The notes: generated from the letters alone by a model not told the origin. Shown: positions 9,362 through 17,746, counted from the first letter of the stretch. The stretch: 64,000 nt of DNA from Bacillus mycoides (GCF_001757995.1 NZ_LXLV01000073.1:157620-221619), one strand, 5' to 3'. Translations and numbers: made by a program.

Positions 9362-9482
9362 TCCTTTAACCCAACCCCGTGAGGTTGAGAAGGAAGTCGG
9401 AATATAATATACGTATGTTCTTTTTTTAGGGATACGTATGCTTTTTTTGGCCTTCTCATCATATCAGGTGAGAAGGCCTTTT
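9362..9482 (+). promoter_or_regulatory. PyrR-type transcription attenuator
   Basis: All three alternative structures of a pyr attenuator are visible. (1) A PyrR-binding hairpin: outer stem TCCTT (9362-9366) with AAGGA (9390-9394), inner stem CAACC (9372-9376) with GGTTG (9383-9387). Its core at 9373-9386 matches the PyrR motif ARUCCNGNGAGGYU at 13 of 14 positions. (2) An antiterminator: TGAGAAGG (9386-9393) with CCTTCTCA (9451-9458), enclosing two copies of ATACGTAT (9409-9416, 9432-9439) that pair with each other. (3) A terminator: GGCCTTCTCATC (9449-9460) with GGTGAGAAGGCC (9467-9478), then TTTT. High UMP/UTP should let PyrR stabilise hairpin 1 and stop transcription before the transporter at 9529. 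Confidence 0.85.
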
Positions 9483-9528
9483 GTTATTCTTCCATAGCGA
9501 CTGTAGAAGAAAATAAGGAGGAGTAATA

Positions 9529-10827
9529 ATGAACATTACTACTGATGTACAACCAACAACAGAGGAGACGAAAGAGAAAAGATATAAAACATTATTTGGT
9601 TCTGCGCTAGGATATGCAGCAGAAGGATTAGATATGTTGCTCTTATCTTTCGTACTTGTCTACATTCTAAAAGAATTTCATCTTAGCCCTGTCGAGGGAG
9701 GGAACTTAACATTAGCCACAACAATTGGGATGTTAATTGGTTCCTATTTATTTGGATTTATTGCTGATTTATTCGGTCGTATCCGTACAATGGCCTTTAC
9801 AATCTTACTATTTTCACTAGCAACTGCACTTATTTATTTCGCAACAGATTATTGGCAATTATTAATTCTTCGCTTTTTAGTTGGAATGGGCGTTGGTGGT
9901 GAATTCGGGATTGGAATGGCCATCGTAACAGAAACGTGGTCTAAAGAAATGCGTGCTAAAGCGACATCAGTTGTTGCACTTGGCTGGCAATTTGGCGTCC
10001 TGGTTGCTTCAATCCTTCCAGCATTTATCGTCCCGCACTTTGGGTGGAGAGCTGTTTTCTTATTTGGATTAATTCCCGCTTTATTAGCTGTTTATGTCCG
10101 TAAAAGTTTAAGCGAACCGAAAATATGGGAGCAAAAGCAACGTTACAAAAAGGAATTGCTCCAGAAGGAAGCTGAAGGTAATTTGACAACTATTGAAGCG
10201 GAACAACTAAAAAATATGAAAAAGTTCCCACTTCGAAAGTTATTTGCAAGTAAAAAAGTAACAATAACAACAATTGGTCTTATTATTATGTCATTTATCC
10301 AGAACTTCGGATATTATGGCATTTTCACATGGATGCCAACTATTTTAGCGAATAAATATAACTATACATTAGCAAAAGCAAGCGGTTGGATGTTCATTTC
10401 TACTATTGGTATGCTAATTGGAATTGCAACCTTTGGTATTCTAGCTGATAAAATTGGCCGCCGCAAAACATTTTCATTATATTATATTGGCGGTACTATA
10501 TACTGCTTCATTTACTTCTTCCTATTCACAGATGCGACATCATTGTTATGGGGAAGTGCCCTACTTGGATTCTTTGCAAATGGAATGATGGGAGGATTCG
10601 GAGCAATTTTAGCTGAAAACTATCCTGCCGAAGCTCGCTCCACAGCGGAAAACTTTATTTTCGGCACAGGGCGTGGATTAGCTGGATTTGGGCCGGTTAT
10701 TATTGGATTACTCGCTACGGGTGGCAATCTACTTGGAGCATTGTCTCTGATCTTTATCATCTATCCAATCGGGTTGATTACAATGCTATTATGTGTACCA
10801 GAAACAAAGGGAAAAGTGTTAGACTAA
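9529..10827 (+). CDS. MFS transporter under PyrR-type control, substrate unknown
   Basis: A 432-residue major facilitator superfamily permease with twelve predicted helices and the loop 2-3 motif GFIADLFGRIRT (about residue 76). It resembles the sugar/organic acid symporter branch (NanT, NiaP and aromatic acid transporters) in overall pattern. A charged central loop at about residues 190-235 separates the halves. Start ATG has AAGGAGGAG upstream. It is alone behind the PyrR-type attenuator, so its substrate is probably linked to pyrimidine supply, for example orotate, dihydroorotate or a nucleobase. That is an inference from regulation only; the sequence itself does not reveal the substrate. 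Confidence 0.85.
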   Translation: MNITTDVQPTTEETKEKRYKTLFGSALGYAAEGLDMLLLSFVLVYILKEFHLSPVEGGNLTLATTIGMLIGSYLFGFIADLFGRIRTMAFTILLFSLATALIYFATDYWQLLILRFLVGMGVGGEFGIGMAIVTETWSKEMRAKATSVVALGWQFGVLVASILPAFIVPHFGWRAVFLFGLIPALLAVYVRKSLSEPKIWEQKQRYKKELLQKEAEGNLTTIEAEQLKNMKKFPLRKLFASKKVTITTIGLIIMSFIQNFGYYGIFTWMPTILANKYNYTLAKASGWMFISTIGMLIGIATFGILADKIGRRKTFSLYYIGGTIYCFIYFFLFTDATSLLWGSALLGFFANGMMGGFGAILAENYPAEARSTAENFIFGTGRGLAGFGPVIIGLLATGGNLLGALSLIFIIYPIGLITMLLCVPETKGKVLD

Positions 10828-10831
10828 ACGT

Positions 10832-10870
10832 AAAAGAGGAAGCATCTCATTTAAGATGCTTCCTCTTTTT
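10832..10870. terminator. Bidirectional terminator between MFS and BCCT genes
   Basis: Sixteen-base stem AAAAGAGGAAGCATCT / AGATGCTTCCTCTTTT with a 6-nt loop between convergent genes. Confidence 0.9.
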
Positions 10871-10886
10871 AATGTTTGTTTATCAT

Positions 10887-12455
10887 TTATTTTGATTTAC
10901 TAGCTTTCTGGAATAAGAAAGCAGTTTTATCTTTTTCTTGTATAATGCCTTGCTTCAATGCTAATTCCCCTGCAACTTTAGGAGCTAACCATAGCATCGG
11001 GAATAACAGAATTGATACCGGAACAGCTGTCACTACAATGAAAGATTGTAATGCATTAATGCTTCCTTCTCCCATATATAAAAGAATTGCTGCAACTGCT
11101 CCCATAATAAGCGACCAAAAAATTCGCAAGCTAATTCTAGGATCTCCATCTCCAGTCACTGCCATTGAAATGGAATAAGCCATTGAATCTCCTGTTGTTA
11201 CTACAAATAAAATTGTTAATAAAAGAAATGCTGGTCCAATAATATTAGATAGTGGCAATTGCCCTGTAATTGCCATCATCGCTGCTGGCATTCCAGATTC
11301 ACTTAATGCAGCCGAGATAGAGCCAGGCTTCATTAACTCATAAAACACACCTGATCCTCCCAAAATCGTAAACCAAAACGTTGTAATAATAGGTGCAATA
11401 ATTCCAATTGCAACGATGATTTCTCGAATCGTTCTTCCTCTTGAAATTCGACTCACTAAAATTGCCATCATCGGTCCATATCCAATAAACCATCCCCAGA
11501 AGAAGATTGTCCAAGATCCTAACCAACCTGTATCCCCGCGATATGTGCTCATTGGTATAAACTCATTTATATAAAATCCAAACGAAGAAACAAATGAATC
11601 AATAATAAATCCACCTGGTCCAAAGAATAACACAAACACCATCAATAAAATCGCTAGTTTAACATTTAAATCACTTATTATTTGAATCCCTTTATTAATT
11701 CCCGTTACCGCAGATATAGTAGAAACGGCCACTACACAAATAATAATTGCTAATTGAGTAGTAAACACATCAGGAATTCCAAATAATGCTTGTAAGCCAT
11801 AACTTGCTTGTAATCCTAAAAATCCGATTGGGCCAATTGTTCCTGCAGCTACCGCAATAATTGCAAATACATCAATCATCGTTCCAAGAAAACTCTTTCG
11901 CAATTTCTCCCCAAAAATAGGATATAAAAGCGTTCGAGGTTTTAACGGCATACCTTTATGATAATGCCCATACATCATAACTACTGCACTAATTGTCCCT
12001 AAAATCGTCCATGCTAAGAAACCCCAGTGCATATAACTTTGTGCTAAAGCAGGCATGACTGCTTCTTTCGTTCCAGCAGATATACCTTCATGTATTGGTG
12101 GCACCGTCATCAAATGATACATTGGCTCTGCTGCTGCCCAAAAAACGCCACCTCCGGCAAGTAATGTAGACATAATAATAGCGAGCCATTTTGCCGTACT
12201 AATCTCAGGTTTTTCTAATCCCCCAAGTTTAACTCTCCCATATTTCGAGAACGCCATACACATCGCAACAATAAATGTACCAATTAATAAAACCTGCCAA
12301 AAGGCACCAAAATATTTAATTGAAGCTGCAAAACTGCTATTAATGACTCCCTCTACATAACTTTTATTTAAAATAACTGCAATTACAAATAATAAAAGTG
12401 AGCCACCACTAATAAGAAATACAGGCCAATCCGTTTTTTGACTCTTCATCCTCAT
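10887..12455 (-). CDS. BCCT-family transporter (betaine/carnitine/choline type)
   Basis: A 522-residue secondary transporter with twelve membrane helices. Family hallmarks are the glycine-rich stretch LAGGGVFWAAAEP near residue 100 and the signature ending in SRISRGRTIRE near residue 335. The aromatic part of the signature reads WTIFFWGWFIGYGP, not the usual WAWWISWAP-like form of betaine carriers, so the substrate may differ from glycine betaine. Start ATG has AAGGAGG 7 nt upstream. It lies between the MFS gene and nos, in its own transcription unit. Osmoprotectant or quaternary amine uptake is the family role. Confidence 0.88.
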   Translation of the reverse strand: MRMKSQKTDWPVFLISGGSLLLFVIAVILNKSYVEGVINSSFAASIKYFGAFWQVLLIGTFIVAMCMAFSKYGRVKLGGLEKPEISTAKWLAIIMSTLLAGGGVFWAAAEPMYHLMTVPPIHEGISAGTKEAVMPALAQSYMHWGFLAWTILGTISAVVMMYGHYHKGMPLKPRTLLYPIFGEKLRKSFLGTMIDVFAIIAVAAGTIGPIGFLGLQASYGLQALFGIPDVFTTQLAIIICVVAVSTISAVTGINKGIQIISDLNVKLAILLMVFVLFFGPGGFIIDSFVSSFGFYINEFIPMSTYRGDTGWLGSWTIFFWGWFIGYGPMMAILVSRISRGRTIREIIVAIGIIAPIITTFWFTILGGSGVFYELMKPGSISAALSESGMPAAMMAITGQLPLSNIIGPAFLLLTILFVVTTGDSMAYSISMAVTGDGDPRISLRIFWSLIMGAVAAILLYMGEGSINALQSFIVVTAVPVSILLFPMLWLAPKVAGELALKQGIIQEKDKTAFLFQKASKSK

Positions 12456-12640
12456 TTACCTTCCTCCTTCCTCAGCAATCTAAAAAAACAACTTCATTAT
12501 GTTTTATTGTTTATATTCCACACACAATAATTATATAAGTATAATGCTTTAATGATTTCACACACACTTATGTTGTCCCTAAAAATATGCTAAATCCTTC
12601 TTATTTTAAAAGAATATTTTATTCCTCTTACATAAAAATG

Positions 12641-12674
12641 CAAAACAAAAGACCTTATATTTCTATAAGGTCTT
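12641..12674 (-). terminator. Terminator of nos
   Basis: Perfect stem AAGACCTTATA / TATAAGGTCTT with loop TTTC. The minus-strand side continues into a T-rich stretch. Confidence 0.7.
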
Positions 12675-12820
12675 CGAAACAGAAATTTGATTATAACACA
12701 AGGAACTGGCCGTTTCAAAAAAGGGCGTGCCAAAAGAGCTAGAAGTAAAGGCTTCCAACTGCTATCTAATAGGAATTAAAAAAAATTAAAATTTCATGAT
12801 TGATACCTTTATATTACAAA
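12675..12820. other. Unexplained stretch between terminator and nos
   Basis: No gene recognised. The plus strand has a short stop-bounded frame of about 30 codons, ending near 12781, rich in Lys and Arg (GRFKKGRAKRARSKG). It has no start codon or ribosome binding site, so it looks like a fragment of something lost. The region from 12475 to 12640 is AT-rich and should contain the BCCT promoter. Confidence 0.25.
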
Positions 12821-13891
12821 CTACTTATGGAAGAAATTAGGCGTTAGAATGTCGTTTGGATACGGTTTATGATAAATATGAGTTGCAGCAGGTGATAACG
12901 GAGGAATTAACCATACCCAGTTGCCAGTTACAACCCGTCCACAAGCAACTTCTTGCTTCTCAAACTGCTGAAATTGCTGGGCGGCAGTATGGTGATCTAC
13001 AATGCTAACCCCTTGTTTTTTGAAAGAATGTAAAACAGCTATATTTAACTCAATTAACGCTTTGTCTTTCCATAACGTACTATTTCTGGAAGTATCTAAA
13101 TTTATCATCTCTGCAACTGCTGGAAGCAAATTATAACGGTCATGATCCGCTAAATTACGAGCACCAATTTCAGTCCCCATATACCATCCATTAAACGGGG
13201 CTGCTGTATAAGAAATACCGCCAATCTCTAAACGCATATCTGAAATCATCGGTACCCCATACCATTTTACTTCTAGTGATGAAATTGGGTACTCTGGATG
13301 TTCAATTGGTACCTCTTTCACTTCTTTTTTAGGAATTTCTTTATATACAGGATCTTTTCCATCAACAGAAAATACAAGCGGTAATACGTCAAAATGTGTA
13401 CCTTCTCCTTGCCACCCAAGACCTTGACATAAATCGGTAAGTGCGGTGGAGTGTGAGTCACCAATCACTCCCATTTCCGTTTTGTATCCTGCATATCGAA
13501 TTAATTGATGATTATAAAGTCGTATATTATTCTCTTCACTTTGATATTGCTTAAAAATCGTAATTGTCGGTTTAACTTTTCCATCATTCGTCGCATATTT
13601 AATATGATGAATTAATGCATTATATACACCTTCTTCATCATTTACTTCACGCGCATCTAATATGTGCATCTTACTCCAAAACAATCTCCCAATGCATCTA
13701 TTACTATTACGCCATGCCATTCGTGATCCATGAACAAGCTCTTCAAATGTATGCTCATACGTGCCAGTCTTTTCTATCTCTATTAAAATTTCCTTCATAC
13801 GCTCTTTTATTAATTGCTCTTTATTAAGTTCCTTATAGCAAACGGTAATAAAATTACTTGCTTCCTCTATTAATTGTTTCGTTTTGCTCAT
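12821..13891 (-). CDS. nos: Bacterial nitric oxide synthase, oxygenase domain
   Basis: Haem-thiolate enzyme converting L-arginine to citrulline and nitric oxide, with electrons from a separate flavodoxin-type reductase; no reductase domain is fused. The 356 residues equal the usual bacterial size. Visible are the haem-ligand Cys66 in WRNSNRCIGR, the substrate-pocket segment with the arginine-binding Glu (GWYMGTEIGARN, about residues 232-243), and the C-terminal aromatic/pterin region GNWVWLIPPLSP. The ATG at 13891 is preferred because AAGGAG lies 7 nt upstream; a TTG at 13897 is too close. In Bacillus, NO from this enzyme protects against oxidative stress and some antibiotics (family knowledge). 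The neighbouring superoxide dismutase gene has decayed. Confidence 0.97.
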   Translation of the reverse strand: MSKTKQLIEEASNFITVCYKELNKEQLIKERMKEILIEIEKTGTYEHTFEELVHGSRMAWRNSNRCIGRLFWSKMHILDAREVNDEEGVYNALIHHIKYATNDGKVKPTITIFKQYQSEENNIRLYNHQLIRYAGYKTEMGVIGDSHSTALTDLCQGLGWQGEGTHFDVLPLVFSVDGKDPVYKEIPKKEVKEVPIEHPEYPISSLEVKWYGVPMISDMRLEIGGISYTAAPFNGWYMGTEIGARNLADHDRYNLLPAVAEMINLDTSRNSTLWKDKALIELNIAVLHSFKKQGVSIVDHHTAAQQFQQFEKQEVACGRVVTGNWVWLIPPLSPAATHIYHKPYPNDILTPNFFHK

Positions 13892-14107
13892 AAACAATCT
13901 CCTTCTATCTCAACAAGACACTACTACTTTACAGTATAAGCAAAAAGGATACGAGTCACAAACGAAATCAAAAGTGTTACTTTTATCGTGATATTTTTCA
14001 GAAAATTTTTAGAATTTTTGTTGACTTCCGAAAAAACAAGTGTATTTTTGACTTAAGTAAACTATTTTGACCTGCACCAACTTTTTAGGTGGAAAGGAGG
14101 TAATTTC

Positions 14108-14200
14108 ACGTCTTCATTTCAATTGCCCAATCTTTCATATGACTATGATGAACTAGATCCATACATTGGTGTAACACATTAGCATTCATCATGCATGTAA
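14108..14200 (+). pseudogene. Remnant of a manganese superoxide dismutase gene (sodA2-like)
   Basis: After a perfect ribosome binding site (AAAGGAGG, 7 nt upstream) the frame reads T-SSFQLPNLSYDYDELDPYI, matching the N-terminus of Bacillus Mn/Fe superoxide dismutases (SSFQLPKLSYDYDELEPYI from memory). The start position is ACG, not ATG. After PYI the frame is lost: two single-base deletions would restore NTLSIHH, the start of the first metal-ligand helix. Homology fades by about 14200 and the remaining 170 or so codons are absent. A terminator follows at 14245, so an internal deletion probably joined the gene's start to its terminator. The piece cannot make an enzyme. Confidence 0.8.
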
Positions 14201-14244
14201 GGTAACTTTGGTAATGTAAAACTAGTATTGTCGAAATCCTCCAG

Positions 14245-14272
14245 AATCCCCCGGCTTGCCACCGGGGGATTT
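14245..14272. terminator. Terminator between sod remnant and epimerase gene
   Basis: GC-rich stem AATCCCCCGG / CCGGGGGATT with loop CTTGCCA, then TTTAT. It serves the minus-strand epimerase gene and formerly perhaps the sod gene. Confidence 0.8.
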
Positions 14273-14276
14273 ATGA

Positions 14277-15158
14277 TTACTTCGTTGTATTTATGTAATG
14301 GTGTAAAACATTTTTCATTTCTAGTTTCAGCTCTCGGAACGGAAATCCCAATTCACGAGCCTTCCCATTATGTAGCGTACAATTAGTTACCTCATTATAA
14401 GGAGCTATATTGTCTCCTGCTTCTTGAATGAGCGCTTTTCTCTCCGTTATCTCTTCTATGAAACGAATAATTTCTTCAGTAGAAACTACCCCGTTACTAC
14501 AAGCGTTCATTGGTCCTTCCATGTTTTCCATCCCACACCAAGCTAAAAACTCTCCTGCTTCTTTTTCATGTATAAATGACAACTCTCCATCTACATGATC
14601 CACAACGATAGGCTCTTGTTTCACAACATGTTCAACGTAAAATTGTAATCTTTTCGTATAATCATTTTCTCCGATAACAACCGGAAAACGTACTGCAACG
14701 ACCGGGAATGTTGCATGTTGAAACAACACTGCTTCGGCTAATCGCTTACCTTCACTATAATTAAAATCATTCCTATTTCCATACGTGATTGCATACTCGT
14801 ACGGATTAAAGTTCTCTTCTAATAGGCCTAGCGCAGGCTCATAGACAGCCATTGAAGATGTCATAACATATTTTTTCACTTTACCACATAATACTTTACA
14901 TATAATTTCCGCGGCGTTCGGGCTATAACATAAGTTATCGTATACAATATCATAACTCTTACCTTCTAAACGCTCTTCCAATAATTTCTCGTCTTCTCTA
15001 TCTACTACAATTCTTTTTACCGTATCCCCAAAAGAATCCTCCGTAAATCCTCGTGTTGCAATTGTTATATCGTGTCCCTCTTGTAAAAGTGCTTCTACTA
15101 ATTGCTTACCAAAAAATCTTGTTCCCCCTAGAACCAACACTTTTTTCACTTTCATCAT
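14277..15158 (-). CDS. NAD-dependent epimerase/dehydratase-family protein
   Basis: Extended short-chain dehydrogenase/reductase fold, 293 residues. The nucleotide-binding motif GGTRFFGK is at residues 12-19. The atypical GGTRFxG form recalls the CSP41/isoflavone-reductase-like branch. An active-site-like Ser/Tyr region lies at MTSSMAVYEP (about residues 98-107), and YSEGKR (about 132) carries the Lys of a YxxxK-like motif in altered form, so catalysis is uncertain. Start is ambiguous: ATG at 15158 directly follows AGGGG, ATG at 15155 is next. It stands alone with terminators on both sides. Substrate unknown. Confidence 0.8.
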   Translation of the reverse strand: MMKVKKVLVLGGTRFFGKQLVEALLQEGHDITIATRGFTEDSFGDTVKRIVVDREDEKLLEERLEGKSYDIVYDNLCYSPNAAEIICKVLCGKVKKYVMTSSMAVYEPALGLLEENFNPYEYAITYGNRNDFNYSEGKRLAEAVLFQHATFPVVAVRFPVVIGENDYTKRLQFYVEHVVKQEPIVVDHVDGELSFIHEKEAGEFLAWCGMENMEGPMNACSNGVVSTEEIIRFIEEITERKALIQEAGDNIAPYNEVTNCTLHNGKARELGFPFRELKLEMKNVLHHYINTTK

Positions 15159-15220
15159 CCCCTATTTTATAAAATCGAATATTGTAAAATACCACCTTAA
15201 TTATAAACCTGACTATAAAC

Positions 15221-15258
15221 AAAAAGCATGGAATCATTATCAAGATTCCATGCTTTCT
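15221..15258 (-). terminator. Terminator of the AmiS/UreI-family gene
   Basis: Thirteen-base stem AAAGCATGGAATC / GATTCCATGCTTT with an 8-nt loop, 14 nt downstream of the minus-strand stop. Confidence 0.8.
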
Positions 15259-15271
15259 TACATACGATACT

Positions 15272-15862
15272 TTAACGTACTCGATATTTAAAAATACAAT
15301 AGCAGCAATATAAAATAGAAATTACTGATACATAAACCCACAGTTCATATACGAATCCCTCGCCCCATACTCCCATAAAATAAAAGAGTGAAGGCAACGT
15401 CAATGTTACCCATGATTGTACAAAGGCAATTCTGCCAAGATATTGATTGATATTCTTTTTTTGTGCATTTAATACAAAGAATAAATACCAAAGTAATGCC
15501 CACATAAACCATGTTAAAGCATTAACAACATCGTGGAATTGAACAAATGAAACAACCATATAGAATAAAGCAATAATTGCTACCCAAATACAGAACCAGC
15601 CTAGTCCACTACTATCCATTCCTTTAATAAAAGTAACGCCTACATATAAATAAGTTAAACCAAATAGAAAAGTAGCTGCGTATGAATATACCGTCCAGTT
15701 ACTTTGATCAGAAATCATAATCAAATAGAACGGAATGATAATTTGTAGTGCCCCCACAAATAAATTAAAAACACCTGCGCTTTTCATCTCTACTTTGCCC
15801 AATATAACAAGACTATTTAAAAATAAAGCTGCACCTGAAAGTAATAATCCCACGTAACCCAT
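15272..15862 (-). CDS. AmiS/UreI-family amide or urea channel
   Basis: A 196-residue membrane protein with six helices. It has the family pattern: MGYVGLLLSGAALFLNSL at the N-terminus and the central NALTWFMWALLWYLF. UreI of Helicobacter is an acid-gated urea channel; AmiS accompanies amidases. No urease, amidase or formamidase gene is near, so the substrate (urea or a short amide) is a guess. The start ATG lacks an adjacent ribosome binding site: GGGGAGG lies 39 nt upstream, behind a hairpin (separate entry). Confidence 0.8.
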   Translation of the reverse strand: MGYVGLLLSGAALFLNSLVILGKVEMKSAGVFNLFVGALQIIIPFYLIMISDQSNWTVYSYAATFLFGLTYLYVGVTFIKGMDSSGLGWFCIWVAIIALFYMVVSFVQFHDVVNALTWFMWALLWYLFFVLNAQKKNINQYLGRIAFVQSWVTLTLPSLFYFMGVWGEGFVYELWVYVSVISILYCCYCIFKYRVR

Positions 15863-15870
15863 ATATATTC

Positions 15871-15908
15871 GTGTGAAAGTCTTTCCCTTTCACACTTTTA
15901 ACCTCCCC
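15871..15908 (-). promoter_or_regulatory. Hairpin and displaced Shine-Dalgarno before the AmiS/UreI gene
   Basis: On the minus strand GGGGAGG (15902-15908) is followed by a 9-bp hairpin, GTGTGAAAG (15887-15895) with CTTTCACAC (15871-15879), then 8 nt to the ATG. A GTG inside the hairpin, 8 nt from the Shine-Dalgarno, opens an overlapping short frame of about 26 codons. The structure may couple translation to a leader peptide or bridge the ribosome to the ATG. Confidence 0.4.
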
Positions 15909-16147
15909 ACAATATAAAGTGATCCTTTATTATTTTTCTTCCTATTTAAAACTACATACATAATTTTTAATCTGAATAAGTCAGACTTCCTACCTTAAAG
16001 AAGAACGTATTTAAAACGCTTTCAATAATAAATAACCCTATCAGAACATTAAATAGGATTCCTTGATTATAAACGTACTCTAACCATGATACAAGTATTG
16101 AAATTCTTTTCAATATTACGTTTTTTATTTCTATAAAAAATTAGTAG
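15909..16147. other. Intergenic stretch upstream of the pelG remnant
   Basis: AT-rich. I see no convincing gene or RNA. It should contain the AmiS/UreI promoter (minus strand) and the deletion boundary of the lost pel operon. Confidence 0.3.
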
Positions 16148-16537
16148 AGTGATACATTTTCCCTATCTCAATCTGGGAACGTAACACTTGAATACTCTAT
16201 TTTGCAGCTGACTATAATTGGTGCTTATGCAAACGGGATGGTCCTTGTTATCACGTTACTACTCTTATATTTTGAAGATCGTAAAGGGGCATTTCGAACA
16301 TCAGCCCTGTTCTTTTTTGCAAACCTGTTATTAAGTCTTCTTCTACTTCCATTTGGGTTCAATGGTTACGGTATTAGTTTTGCACGCGGATCTTCTATTA
16401 CATTCTTATATGCTATTTCTAGGCTCTTTACTTACATTAAAGATATTGATTACTACACGTTTTGTCAGTCAAATGCTCCTATAAAACGACGAACTTTCTT
16501 TACTAAATTTGCTAATAAACTTAATGGAAATAAATAA
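16148..16537 (+). pseudogene. pelG: 3' remnant of pelG (Pel polysaccharide transporter)
   Basis: Open frame after a TAG at 16145, running to TAA at 16535. It encodes about 129 residues that match the C-terminal end of PelG: last membrane helices, LLLYFEDRKGAFRTSALFF, GYGISFARG and the terminal DYYTFCQS. PelG is a roughly 450-residue multi-helix protein that moves Pel exopolysaccharide across the membrane with the glycosyltransferase PelF. Here the first 70 percent and all other pel genes are missing. No ATG or ribosome binding site precedes the frame; a TTG at 16202 is probably chance. The gene keeps its terminator and still lies beside galE, which supplies the sugar nucleotides for Pel. Confidence 0.72.
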
Positions 16538-16584
16538 ATAAAAATGACCTTTTGCTCCCGCAAAAAGGTCATTTTTATTTATTT
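16533..16584. terminator. Bidirectional terminator between pelG remnant and galE
   Basis: Long stem AAATAAAAATGACCTTTT / AAAAGGTCATTTTTATTT with a GC-rich loop, followed by T-rich sequence in both directions. Confidence 0.85.
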
Positions 16585-16585
16585 A

Positions 16586-17602
16586 TTAAACTTCTAGATA
16601 GCCATTTTTGTTATTTGATTGCCATCTCCAAGAGTCTGCACACATCTCTTCTAATCCGCGTTTTGCTTCCCATCCTAATTCACGCTTCGCTTTCGATGCA
16701 TCGGCAAAACATACTGCCACATCACCAGGGCGACGCTCCGTAATTTTATAAGGAACTTCTTTGCCCGAAACCTTTTCAAATGCTTCAACCATTTCCAACA
16801 CACTATAACCAGTACCTGTACCGAGATTGTATGCATCTATCCCAGTAGTGCCAAGTACCTTTTCAAGCGCCTTTACATGGCCATTGGCTAAGTCTACAAC
16901 ATGAATATAATCACGGACACCCGTGCCATCTTTTGTTGGATAGTCATTTCCAAATACACTTAATTCCTTTAGCTTACCTACTGCTACTTGTGTTACATAT
17001 GGCATTAAGTTATTTGGAATTCCGTTTGGATCTTCTCCAATACGTCCACTTTCATGCGCACCAAATGGGTTGAAATAACGAAGTAATGCGATACTCCATT
17101 CTGCATCCGCAAATGCTACATCACGCATAATTTGTTCAATCATTAATTTCGTTTGACCATATGGATTTGTTGCACTTAATGGAAACTCCTCCGTAATTGG
17201 TGATGTTTCTGGGATACCATACACTGTTGCAGATGAACTGAAGATCATCTTCTTCACATCATGCTTCTGCATCACTTCACATAGCACTAATGTGCTTGTA
17301 ATGTTGTTATGATAATACGTTAATGGAATTGCTACTGATTCCCCTACAGCCTTAAAGCCTGCAAAGTGAATAACAGCTTCAATTGTATTTTCTTCAAAAA
17401 TCGTATCAAGTGCTTCTCGATTTAAAATATCTTCTTTATAAAACTTAAACTGTTTTCCTGTTATCTCTTTCACTCGATTTATAGACTCTACCGAGCTATT
17501 CGAAAGATTATCTACTACTATAATTTCGTAACCGTTTTTTAGTAATTCTACGCATGTATGACTACCAATATATCCTGCTCCACCTGTTACAAGTATTGCC
17601 AT
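16586..17602 (-). CDS. galE: UDP-glucose 4-epimerase
   Basis: Interconverts UDP-glucose and UDP-galactose (often also the GlcNAc/GalNAc pair) for exopolysaccharide and cell-wall glycan synthesis. The 338 residues match the family length. The NAD-binding motif GGAGYIGSH is at residues 7-15, catalytic Ser/Tyr are in SSSATVYG and YGQTK (YxxxK, about 148-152), and RYFNPFGAH follows. I chose ATG at 17602, with GGAGG 9 nt upstream and the protein beginning [13 protein letters not shown]; a longer in-frame reading would add residues foreign to the family. It lies next to the pelG remnant. Confidence 0.95.
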   Translation of the reverse strand: MAILVTGGAGYIGSHTCVELLKNGYEIIVVDNLSNSSVESINRVKEITGKQFKFYKEDILNREALDTIFEENTIEAVIHFAGFKAVGESVAIPLTYYHNNITSTLVLCEVMQKHDVKKMIFSSSATVYGIPETSPITEEFPLSATNPYGQTKLMIEQIMRDVAFADAEWSIALLRYFNPFGAHESGRIGEDPNGIPNNLMPYVTQVAVGKLKELSVFGNDYPTKDGTGVRDYIHVVDLANGHVKALEKVLGTTGIDAYNLGTGTGYSVLEMVEAFEKVSGKEVPYKITERRPGDVAVCFADASKAKRELGWEAKRGLEEMCADSWRWQSNNKNGYLEV

Positions 17603-17746
17603 AATTATAGTCCTCCATATTTCATTCATTATAAACTTCTCAAAGTATATCACATATTTCTTATCGTATGTTTATTATGCGAACACAGAAACTTACATTT
17701 TATCCCACACTTATTTTGTACAATACACGATTCCAATCAGGTAATA

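Noticed and set aside
14229-14235. TGTCGAA (Spo0A-box core) in the sod remnant, and the same 7-mer between the rRNA promoters at 63770
   Set aside because: A 7-mer is expected several times in 64 kb by chance; no supporting second site.
15967-16113. Minus-strand frame of 48 codons starting with TTG, hydrophobic, between AmiS/UreI and the pelG remnant
   Set aside because: No ribosome binding site, no recognisable family, and AT-rich DNA easily gives such frames.
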